Below are positions 1 to 5,267 of a DNA stretch of 5,267 bases, one piece after another. This stretch comes from Comamonadaceae bacterium (GTDB taxonomy: Bacteria > Pseudomonadota > Gammaproteobacteria > Burkholderiales > Burkholderiaceae_C): contig CANLWQ010000152.1 in the NCBI GenBank assembly GCA_947494405.1, positions 1 to 5,267 of the forward strand. Reading direction: 5' to 3'. A model generated the notes under the pieces. That model made no database searches. It saw only the letters and a list, made by a program, of their open reading frames with translations, and was not told the DNA's origin. Position 1 is the stretch's first letter. The number at the start of each line of letters is the position of its first letter. The translations under genes were made by a program, and so were the position numbers.

Positions 1-1
1 C

Positions 2-574
2 AAAGGCCACGACCTCATCAGCAAAACCGATTTAAAGCGCGAGAGCAACGAACTGCAAAAGCTTGGCGAAGATTTGCTGGAATTGCGCGCTGACGCCATG
101 CAGCAACTCTCCTCCCTGGGCCATCTGCCCGATTTGCTGCATGAAGCGGTGATGGACGCCAAAAAAATCACCGATTTCGAAGGCAAACGCCGACAAATGC
201 AGTTTGTGGGCAAACTCATGCGCAAGCTTGAGAAAACCCAAGTCGAGGCCATGCGCGACGCCCTGAGCGCCCAGCACAGCGGCAGCGCCGAAGAAACCCA
301 AATCCTGCACCTGACCGAAGCTTGGCGCGAGCGATTGCTGAAACAAGACACGGCCATGGAAGAGTGGTTTGGCAGCTACCCCGGCACCGACATACAGCAG
401 CTGCGCGCCTTGGTGCGCCAAGCGCGCAAAGACGGACTGGCCGACAAAACCGCGGTATCCCAAGGTCTGCACCCCAGACAAGGCCGCGCTTACCGCGATA
501 TTTTTCAAATCCTCAGGCAGCATTTGTTGCAGTCGCTGCATGCCAATCAGGAGCGTGTGTATGACCCGCGTTGA
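2..574 (+). CDS. yjgA: YjgA/DarP family (DUF615) ribosome maturation protein, 5' end missing
   Basis: The frame is open from base 2 to a TGA at 572-574, giving 190 visible residues. The true start lies upstream of the window, so the N-terminus is cut off. The visible part opens with a segment like the family's SK-x-x-x-KRE-x-x-x-L-x-x-LG signature (SKTDLKRESNELQKLG). It continues with a charged helical region containing EGKRRQMQFVGKLMR and ends near GRAYRDIFQILRQ; I recall matching segments in E. coli YjgA, which is about 183 residues. E. coli YjgA (DarP) binds late 50S precursors and helps mature the peptidyl transferase centre; the same cytoplasmic role is inferred here. No signal peptide or membrane segment is visible. 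Its last 14 bases overlap mog, suggesting co-transcription. A TTG at 74 is internal to the conserved region and is not the start. Confidence 0.9.
   Translation, partial: KGHDLISKTDLKRESNELQKLGEDLLELRADAMQQLSSLGHLPDLLHEAVMDAKKITDFEGKRRQMQFVGKLMRKLEKTQVEAMRDALSAQHSGSAEETQILHLTEAWRERLLKQDTAMEEWFGSYPGTDIQQLRALVRQARKDGLADKTAVSQGLHPRQGRAYRDIFQILRQHLLQSLHANQERVYDPR
549..553 (+). promoter_or_regulatory. Shine-Dalgarno site of mog inside yjgA
   Basis: AGGAG lies 7 bases before the ATG at 561 and falls within the last codons of yjgA. This is the clearest ribosome binding site in the window and fixes the mog start at 561 rather than at any upstream in-frame codon. Its position inside the upstream gene suggests coupled translation. 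Confidence 0.8.
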
Positions 575-1163
575 CACTTGGGACACGGTGCGCATTGGCA
601 TCGTCTCCATCAGCGACCGCGCCTCCAGCGGCGTGTACGAAGACAAAGGTTTGCCCGCTTTACAAGAGTGGTTGACTCAGGCGCTGCACAATACCTTGCA
701 GTTTGAGGCGCGTCTCATTCCCGATGAGCAAGCCATCATCAGCCAAACCCTGATCGAGTTGGTTGATGCTGGCTGTGCCTTGGTGCTGACCACCGGCGGC
801 ACGGGCCCCTCGCCACGCGATGTGACGCCCGAGGCCACACTGGCCGTAGCCGACAAAGAAATGCCGGGTTTTGGCGAACAAATGCGGCAAATCAGTTTGC
901 GCTTTGTGCCGACCGCTATTTTGTCCAGGCAAACCGCGGTCATTCGGCACCAAACACTGATCATCAATTTGCCCGGTCAACCCAAATCCATCATGGAGAC
1001 TTTGGGTGGCTTGAAAACCGAACAAGGCGAGGTGCTGGTCAATGGGATTTTTGCTGCGGTGCCCTATTGCATTGACTTGATAGGCGGGCCTTATTTGCAA
1101 ACCCGTGACGAATTTTGCAAGGCCTTCCGGCCCAAATCCGCCATCAAGCCGCCAACAACTTAA
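561..1163 (+). CDS. mog: Molybdopterin adenylyltransferase Mog
   Basis: This encodes 200 residues (E. coli Mog has 195). Mog activates molybdopterin by adenylylation with ATP, making MPT-AMP before MoeA inserts molybdate; it is a soluble cytoplasmic enzyme. The MoaB/Mog fold is clear: RIGIVSISDRASSGVY at residues 11-26, the loop TTGGTG at 77-82, RDVTPEA at 86-92, MPGFGEQMRQIS at 101-112, and LPGQPKS at 137-143. Asp55 (in LIPDE) and Asp87 (in RDVTP) align with the catalytic Asp49 and Asp82 of the E. coli enzyme. The ATG at 561 is chosen because AGGAG sits 7 bases upstream and the protein then begins like known Mog proteins. It overlaps yjgA by 14 bases. Its TAA is 4 bases from the stop of the convergent ORF. 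Its presence implies that the organism makes molybdoenzymes. Nothing looks broken. Confidence 0.97.
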   Translation: MTRVDTWDTVRIGIVSISDRASSGVYEDKGLPALQEWLTQALHNTLQFEARLIPDEQAIISQTLIELVDAGCALVLTTGGTGPSPRDVTPEATLAVADKEMPGFGEQMRQISLRFVPTAILSRQTAVIRHQTLIINLPGQPKSIMETLGGLKTEQGEVLVNGIFAAVPYCIDLIGGPYLQTRDEFCKAFRPKSAIKPPTT

Positions 1164-1167
1164 GCCT

Positions 1168-1602
1168 TTACTTCTTAGACTGGGCAACCTCAGGGGGAGT
1201 TTCTTTTTTCAATAAACCCTCATTGATGTCAAAAAACATGTCATCAAAATGCAAATGAAATGGCTGGGTTTTGGAGCGCTTGTCTTGCTGGGCAGCAGCT
1301 TGTGGCGAAAAGTTCAAAGTATGAAAAATATAGTGCTCGATAGACTTTAAAAAAATCACAAAACTGGGCACATTCAGCTGACCAGGGTCGTCACAAATAA
1401 AGCGCCAATGCTCGTAGTGTTCATTGGGCGGCGTCAACTCCAAACTGATATGGAAGTTTTTCAATATCAGCCCGTATTGCTCCAAGCTGAAAGACAGCGA
1501 GCCCGAAAATACGTCATCTGATGAGCTAACTAGCATCAGGAAATGCGGATGAATTTTGATAAAACCGGCCATAACTTTACTATTCGACAAATACTCGGAC
1601 AT
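1168..1602 (-). CDS. Hypothetical protein, 144 residues, not recognised
   Basis: I do not recognise this protein. It is the only long open frame across this stretch and lies 18 bases after cysE on the same strand, so it is probably the last gene of a trmJ-cysE unit. It is rich in Phe (14 residues) and His (9), has one Cys (C70), and shows no signal peptide, membrane helix or catalytic signature. An aromatic, beta-like N-terminal two thirds is followed by a charged linker (QDKRSK, 106-111), then HLHFDDMFFD near 116-125 and a Lys/Glu/Pro tail. GC is about 42% (150 of 360 bases hand-counted over 1201-1560), below its neighbours, which suggests acquired or fast-evolving DNA. No good Shine-Dalgarno precedes the ATG at 1602. 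Met11 (ATG at 1572-1570) is an alternative start, also without a clear site. It could also be non-coding. Confidence 0.55.
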   Translation of the reverse strand: MSEYLSNSKVMAGFIKIHPHFLMLVSSSDDVFSGSLSFSLEQYGLILKNFHISLELTPPNEHYEHWRFICDDPGQLNVPSFVIFLKSIEHYIFHTLNFSPQAAAQQDKRSKTQPFHLHFDDMFFDINEGLLKKETPPEVAQSKK

Positions 1603-1620
1603 TTGAACCGAGAAATCGAA

Positions 1621-2394
1621 TTAATCAATAAGTTTGTTGAGTTTTACAATTTCCGAGTAGGCATTTTTTGCCGCCTCTTCGGGCAGGCAATCTGGGCCAG
1701 CAGCCGAAACTGCGGCCAGTTTTTCAAGCGCTTGCCACAACATGGCGATCTGCTTGTCTTGCTCGCTTGCGTAGTCAACCAAGCCACGCAAGGCTTGGCT
1801 GATGGGGTCATCATCTTGTGTAATGCCGTAGGCACTGAATTTGGTCTCAGGCTTGGCCACGTCGGCACTCTCGCCTGTTTTGCTTTGAATGATTCGCGCT
1901 GGAATACCGACTGCGGTGGCACCTGCTGGCACAGGCTTGATAACCACCGCATTGCTGCCGATCTTGGCGCCGTCACCCACGGTGAAACCGCCCAAGACTT
2001 TGGCGCCCGCACTGACCACCACATCTTTGCCCAAGGTGGGGTGGCGCTTAGCGCCCTTGTAAAGCGAGGTGCCGCCCAAAGTCACGCCTTGGTAGATGGT
2101 GCAGCCGTCGCCAATTTCTGCGGTTTCGCCCACCACCACGCCCATGGCGTGATCAAAAAATACCCGCTCGCCAATCACAGCGCCAGGATGGATTTCGATG
2201 CCTGTTAAAAAACGGGAAAGATGCGAAATAAACCGTCCCAACCAATAAAAACCCGCCAGCCAGCAGGCATGGGCGAAACGGTGAAACAGCAAGGCGTGCA
2301 GGCCTGGATAGCAGGTCAGTACCTCTAGCCAACCGCGTGCTGCGGGGTCACGGTCGAGTATGGTTTGGGCGTCAGCGCGAATTCTTGAAAACAT
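1621..2394 (-). CDS. cysE: Serine O-acetyltransferase CysE, short form with C-terminal tail
   Basis: This encodes 257 residues. CysE makes O-acetylserine from serine and acetyl-CoA, the committing step of cysteine synthesis in the cytoplasm. The left-handed beta-helix of hexapeptide repeats runs from about residue 66 ([11 protein letters not shown]) to about 169 (VGIPARII). His82 in FDHAMG matches the catalytic His158 of E. coli. The partner acid Asp143 is replaced by Glu67, as I recall for short Gram-positive-type enzymes. GETAEIG (89-95), TLGGTS (105-110) and RHP (117-119) complete the active site. The helical N-terminal part is only about 65 residues, against about 140 in E. coli. An 88-residue tail after the beta-helix includes a predicted helix at 203-228 and ends in LID rather than a final Ile. 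The gene starts 9 bases after trmJ with no strong Shine-Dalgarno, so translational coupling is likely. Cysteine feedback inhibition is a family property. Confidence 0.96.
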   Translation of the reverse strand: MFSRIRADAQTILDRDPAARGWLEVLTCYPGLHALLFHRFAHACWLAGFYWLGRFISHLSRFLTGIEIHPGAVIGERVFFDHAMGVVVGETAEIGDGCTIYQGVTLGGTSLYKGAKRHPTLGKDVVVSAGAKVLGGFTVGDGAKIGSNAVVIKPVPAGATAVGIPARIIQSKTGESADVAKPETKFSAYGITQDDDPISQALRGLVDYASEQDKQIAMLWQALEKLAAVSAAGPDCLPEEAAKNAYSEIVKLNKLID

Positions 2395-2403
2395 ACATCG
2401 AGT

Positions 2404-3132
2404 CTAACTTTTTCCTTTGGCCGACTGCGCCATGGCCTTGGCCATGCCCCTCAAGATATGGACTTCTTCTTCACTCAATCCAGCACGGTTGAATAACTGG
2501 TTGAGACGAGGCATGAGTTTTTTAGGGGCAGCGGGATCCAAAAAACCAATCTCCACCAAAGACGCCTCTAAATGTTGCAACAAGCCCGCGACTTGCGCAG
2601 CATCCGCTTGGGTGCTGGGCGTGGTCGCTTCTTGCACCGCAAAACCGCCCAGCGCCAAGCGCCACTCGTAGGCCACCACTTGCACCGCGCTGGCCAAATT
2701 GAGTGAGCCAAAGCGTGGGTCGGTGGGAATGCTCAAAGCCGCATGGCAACGGTAAACGTCTTCGTTTTTCATGCCAAAGCGTTCTGAGCCAAACAAAAAA
2801 GCCATGCCTCCCGCGCCAAGTGGCTCGGGGATGGTTTCAAAATGCGCACGCGGAGAACGCGTAGGTGGGCCGAAGTCACGCGGTGTCATGGCGGTGGCGC
2901 ACAAATGCGTCATGCCTTCCATGGCCTCGTCAAGGGTGGCGACGATGCGGGCTTTCTCCAGCACATCCAAAGCACCGCTGGCTCGTTGAATGGTCTCCTC
3001 GCGGCGCAGCACATTGGCCCAGCGCGGCGCCACCAACACCAAGTCGTCAAAGCCCATCACCCGCATGGCACGGGCGGTGGCACCGACATTGCCGGCATGG
3101 CTGGTATCAATCAGGATGAAGCGGGTGTGCAT
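2404..3132 (-). CDS. trmJ: tRNA (cytidine/uridine-32-2'-O)-methyltransferase TrmJ
   Basis: This is a 242-residue SPOUT-family methyltransferase of the TrmH/TrmJ type. It uses S-adenosylmethionine to methylate the ribose of nucleotide 32 in tRNA anticodon loops. The three knotted-fold motifs are visible: motif 1 TSHAGNVGATARAM at 10-23, with the conserved Arg21 equivalent to Arg23 of E. coli TrmJ; motif 2 FLFGSERFGM at 112-121; and motif 3 IPTDPRFGSLNLASAVQV at 135-152, with Ser143 and Asn145. The C-terminal helical extension (LEASLVEIGF near 188-197, LNQLFNRAGL near 210-219, HILRGM at 225-230) matches TrmJ rather than short TrmL-like proteins. Length is close to the E. coli enzyme (about 246). 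The ATG at 3132 is preferred because it gives the usual short lead into motif 1, but no convincing Shine-Dalgarno precedes it. It is probably the first gene of trmJ-cysE-orphan and is divergent from suhB. Confidence 0.95.
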   Translation of the reverse strand: MHTRFILIDTSHAGNVGATARAMRVMGFDDLVLVAPRWANVLRREETIQRASGALDVLEKARIVATLDEAMEGMTHLCATAMTPRDFGPPTRSPRAHFETIPEPLGAGGMAFLFGSERFGMKNEDVYRCHAALSIPTDPRFGSLNLASAVQVVAYEWRLALGGFAVQEATTPSTQADAAQVAGLLQHLEASLVEIGFLDPAAPKKLMPRLNQLFNRAGLSEEEVHILRGMAKAMAQSAKGKS

Positions 3133-3159
3133 AGGGACTAAAATGAGGCCTATTGTCGC

Positions 3160-3185
3160 CGCCCGCTTTGTCGGGCGTGTTTTTT
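3160..3185 (+). terminator. Terminator-like hairpin with T-run upstream of suhB
   Basis: A perfect 6-base stem (CGCCCG at 3160-3165 with CGGGCG at 3172-3177) closes a 6-base loop and is followed by TG and six T's (3180-3185). This is the shape of a rho-independent terminator on the plus strand. It lies 52 bases before suhB and no plus-strand gene ends nearby, so it may be a leader attenuator or a stop for antisense transcription out of trmJ. The stem is short and activity is unproven. Confidence 0.5.
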
Positions 3186-3195
3186 GGGTTTCTCA

Positions 3196-3210
3196 CGCAG
3201 CACTTCTGCG
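3196..3210 (+). repeat. Small inverted repeat in the suhB leader
   Basis: CGCAG (3196-3200) and CTGCG (3206-3210) form a perfect 5-base stem around a 5-base loop. It lies 10 bases after the T-run of the preceding hairpin and 27 bases before the suhB ATG. An 8-base palindrome, CAGGCCTG, follows at 3218-3225. These could structure the suhB leader RNA or be chance. Confidence 0.3.
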
Positions 3211-3237
3211 CACAACACAGGCCTGCTGCATATTGCC

Positions 3238-4125
3238 ATGATCGCTTCCTCCTCCTCCATACACCCCATGCTCAACGTTGCCATCAAAGCGGCGCGTTCT
3301 GCAGGTGTCATCATCAACCGCGCTGCACTGGACGTGGAGTCGGTTCGCGTGTCGCAAAAAATGGCCAAAGACTTTGTCACCGAAGTCGATCAGGCCAGCG
3401 AAAACATCATCATCGACACCTTGCTCACCGCCTACCCCGACCACGGCATCTTGGCTGAAGAGTCGGGTCAAACCCGCGGCAACCCCGATTCCGAGCACAT
3501 TTGGATCATCGACCCCTTGGACGGCACCACCAACTTCATCCACGGTTTTCCTTTTTATTGCGTCTCCATCGCTTTGCAAAGCAAGGGACGCATAGAGCAA
3601 GCCGTGGTGTATGACCCCACACGTAACGATTTGTTCACCTCCACACGCGGTCGCGGTGCCTTCATGAATGACCGTCGACTGCGGGTGAGCAAGCGCCTCA
3701 ACTTGGAAGAATGTCTCATCAGCACCGGTTTTCCATTTCGCCCGGATGACGACTACGCCACCTACCTGCAACTGGCTTCGCAAGTGATGAAGCGCACCGC
3801 TGGTTTGCGCCGACCCGGTGCTGCGGCTCTGGACTTGGCTTATGTGGCAGCCGGTTTTTGCGATGGTTTTTTTGAACTGGGCTTGCAGCCTTGGGACATG
3901 GCAGCCGGCAGTTTGTTGATCACCGAAGCCGGCGGCTTGGTGGGCAACTTCACTGGTGAAGCCGACTATCTGTACCAGCGCGAATGCATGGCTGCCAACC
4001 CAAAAATTTACGCCCAACTGGTGGGCTTGCTTAAATCCTATTCCAAGTTCGCGGGGGTGGAAGACAAAACCCATAACGCCAAGTTGGTGGGGCAGTTGCG
4101 CAAAGATTTGGGCAACGGCGAGTAA
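3238..4125 (+). CDS. suhB: Inositol-1-monophosphatase family protein SuhB
   Basis: This encodes 295 residues of the Mg-dependent inositol monophosphatase family, which hydrolyses myo-inositol phosphates. E. coli SuhB also joins the Nus complex in rRNA antitermination; that role is possible here but not shown. The metal site is complete: ILAEES at 71-76 (Glu74), [12 protein letters not shown] at 89-100 (Asp92, Asp95), and the second signature [15 protein letters not shown] at 219-233 (Asp220). The core also has [16 protein letters not shown] at 191-206. The ATG at 3238 is chosen because HPMLN, the beginning of E. coli SuhB (MHPMLN), then falls at residues 9-13. Starting at 3268 would lose it, and the open frame back to 3184 adds only non-conserved sequence through the hairpin T-run. 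No strong Shine-Dalgarno is visible. A tail of about 25 residues, mostly charged, extends past the E. coli-like end. It is followed by mutS after 23 bases. Confidence 0.93.
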   Translation: MIASSSSIHPMLNVAIKAARSAGVIINRAALDVESVRVSQKMAKDFVTEVDQASENIIIDTLLTAYPDHGILAEESGQTRGNPDSEHIWIIDPLDGTTNFIHGFPFYCVSIALQSKGRIEQAVVYDPTRNDLFTSTRGRGAFMNDRRLRVSKRLNLEECLISTGFPFRPDDDYATYLQLASQVMKRTAGLRRPGAAALDLAYVAAGFCDGFFELGLQPWDMAAGSLLITEAGGLVGNFTGEADYLYQRECMAANPKIYAQLVGLLKSYSKFAGVEDKTHNAKLVGQLRKDLGNGE

Positions 4126-4148
4126 GTGACCCAGCACCCGGTGTGACC

Positions 4149-5267
4149 ATGGCCGACTTGTCCCCACACACCCCCATGATCGCCCAGTACCTGGGCCTCA
4201 AAGCAGACTTTCCCCACACCTTGCTTTTCTACCGCATGGGGGATTTTTACGAGCTGTTTTTTGAAGACGCGGAAAAAGCTGCGCGTCTGATGGACATTAC
4301 GCTCACGCAACGCGGGCAATCCGGCGGCAATCCGGTGGTGATGGCGGGCGTGCCATTTCACGCGGTAGACAACTACTTGGCCAAGCTGATCAAGCTGGGC
4401 GAGTCGGTAGCCATTTGCGAGCAAGTAGGCGAGGTAGGCGGCAAAGGCCCGGTGGAGCGCAAAGTGGTGCGGGTGGTGACGCCTGGCACGCTGACCGATG
4501 CCCAACTCTTGAACGACAAAACCGAGGCCTATGTGTTGGCCGTGCACGCCAGCGAGCGCGCCGGCAAACCGCAAGGTTGCGGCTTGGCATGGTTGAGCGT
4601 GACCGAAGGCGAGCTGCGCTTGGCCGAATGCGCCGCCGATGAGTTGCCCGCATGGATTGCTCGCATAGCGCCCAGCGAAGTGATCTTCAGCAGCGAACTG
4701 CCCGCGCATTTGCGCCCACTGTTGGCTTGGGCTTCTGTGAAAAGCGAGCGCCCAGCATGGGAGTTCGACGCCGCTTTGGGCCAACGCAAGTTGCTGAGTC
4801 AACTGCAAGCAGCCAGCCTTGCCGCTTGGCAAGCGCAAGACTTGGCCCAAGCCCACGCGGCCGCTTCGGCTTTGCTTTCCTATGCCGAACACACCCAAGG
4901 TCGCAGCCTGTCGCATGTGCAAAAAATACGGGTTGAGCGCAATGAAGAACGCATAGACCTGCCGGCTACCACGCGGCGCAATTTGGAGCTCACCCAAACC
5001 TTGCGCGGCGAAGACAGCCCCACGCTGTTCTCGCTGATGGACACCTGCATGACGGGCATGGGCAGCCGTTTGTTGAAACGCTGGCTCCTAGAGCCGCCTC
5101 GCGAGCGCAGCTTGGCGCAACAGCGCTTGGACGCTATCGCTTGCTTGCAAGGCGAGCATGGCGCGGGCGTTTGGCGCGAACTGCGCACAGCTTTGAAAGG
5201 TTTGGGAGACGTGCAACGCATCAGCGCTCGCATTGCTTTGCGCCAAGTGCGACCCCGTGAACTGGTG
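4149..5267 (+). CDS. mutS: DNA mismatch repair protein MutS, N-terminal 373 residues (3' end outside window)
   Basis: The frame is open from the ATG at 4149 to the window edge, giving 373 of the roughly 850 residues usual for MutS. MutS recognises mismatches and small loops after replication and recruits MutL. The mismatch-recognition domain has [12 protein letters not shown] at 30-41, with the base-stacking Phe33 and Glu35 of the F-x-E motif (Phe36 and Glu38 in E. coli). It is followed by [16 protein letters not shown] (65-80), [11 protein letters not shown] (84-94) and [16 protein letters not shown] (99-114). The connector domain covers roughly 125-240, and the start of the core lever domain is seen in [12 protein letters not shown] (271-282) and [13 protein letters not shown] (305-317). 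The Walker ATPase domain is beyond the window. An in-frame GTG at 4143 is an alternative start; neither has a strong Shine-Dalgarno, and coupling to suhB 23 bases upstream is plausible. Confidence 0.96.
   Translation, partial: MADLSPHTPMIAQYLGLKADFPHTLLFYRMGDFYELFFEDAEKAARLMDITLTQRGQSGGNPVVMAGVPFHAVDNYLAKLIKLGESVAICEQVGEVGGKGPVERKVVRVVTPGTLTDAQLLNDKTEAYVLAVHASERAGKPQGCGLAWLSVTEGELRLAECAADELPAWIARIAPSEVIFSSELPAHLRPLLAWASVKSERPAWEFDAALGQRKLLSQLQAASLAAWQAQDLAQAHAAASALLSYAEHTQGRSLSHVQKIRVERNEERIDLPATTRRNLELTQTLRGEDSPTLFSLMDTCMTGMGSRLLKRWLLEPPRERSLAQQRLDAIACLQGEHGAGVWRELRTALKGLGDVQRISARIALRQVRPRELV

Noticed and set aside
32..646. A 204-residue minus-strand open frame opposite yjgA and the start of mog
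   Set aside because: It is antisense to two recognised genes and has no motif or ribosome binding site.
1543..2208. A 221-residue plus-strand open frame across cysE
   Set aside because: It is antisense to the conserved CysE hexapeptide repeats, with no motif and no plausible start site.
2431..2446. Perfect inverted repeat CATGGCC-TT-GGCCATG
   Set aside because: It lies in the TrmJ C-terminal coding region and follows from the codons for the repeated Met-Ala-Lys-Ala-Met residues. The 2-base loop is too tight and no T-run follows.
3133..3237. Sigma-70 promoters for trmJ and suhB in the divergent gap
   Set aside because: Promoters probably exist here or nearby, but I found only partial -10-like matches (for example TATTGT at 3151 and CATATT at 3229) without a matching -35 at proper spacing.
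3193..4167. A 324-residue minus-strand open frame opposite suhB
   Set aside because: It mirrors the well-supported suhB gene, runs past both of its ends, and shows no recognisable motif. It is a shadow frame.
4425..4439. Short direct repeat GTAGGC twice, 9 bases apart, in mutS
   Set aside because: It encodes Val-Gly-Glu-Val-Gly in a loop that varies in length among MutS proteins. The frame is intact, so there is no sign of a damaging slippage event.
4038..4997. A 319-residue minus-strand open frame opposite the end of suhB and the start of mutS
   Set aside because: The mutS frame on the plus strand is continuous and has clear MutS motifs. The minus-strand product has none.
1..5267. A mobile element, CRISPR array, RNA gene, toxin-antitoxin or defence system
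   Set aside because: Nearly every base is in housekeeping genes. I saw no transposase, regularly spaced repeats, tRNA-like folds or paired small toxin/antitoxin ORFs.

Overview
This window reads as a housekeeping stretch of a betaproteobacterial chromosome, most likely order Burkholderiales and family Comamonadaceae. That placement is an inference from remembered resemblance of the YjgA, Mog, TrmJ, SuhB and MutS proteins to that group, from the moderately high GC (hand-counted blocks of about 51-65% in the conserved genes), and from the gene order. The genus cannot be fixed from the sequence alone.

Layout: (1) 2-1163, plus strand: the 3' part of yjgA/darP (50S ribosome maturation), then mog (molybdenum cofactor synthesis). 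They overlap by 14 bases, and the mog ribosome binding site lies inside yjgA. (2) 1168-3132, minus strand, transcribed right to left: trmJ (tRNA 2'-O-methyltransferase), cysE (serine acetyltransferase, first step of cysteine synthesis) and an unrecognised AT-richer 144-residue ORF. Gaps are 9 and 18 bases, so they are probably one operon. It converges on mog with only 4 bases between the stop codons. (3) 3133-3237: the divergent trmJ/suhB intergenic region. It holds a terminator-shaped hairpin with a T-run pointing toward suhB, and a second small hairpin. (4) 3238-5267, plus strand: suhB (inositol monophosphatase family) and the first 373 codons of mutS (mismatch repair), cut off by the window edge. 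They are 23 bases apart.

The genes cover separate core functions: ribosome assembly, Moco synthesis, tRNA modification, sulfur assimilation, RNA/phosphatase function and DNA repair. I see no mobile element, CRISPR array, tRNA/rRNA gene, toxin-antitoxin pair or defence cassette. No stretch longer than about 105 bases lacks a gene. I found no convincing new multi-gene system. The two items most worth a second look are the low-GC orphan ORF at the end of the trmJ-cysE unit and the hairpin/T-run in the leader of suhB.
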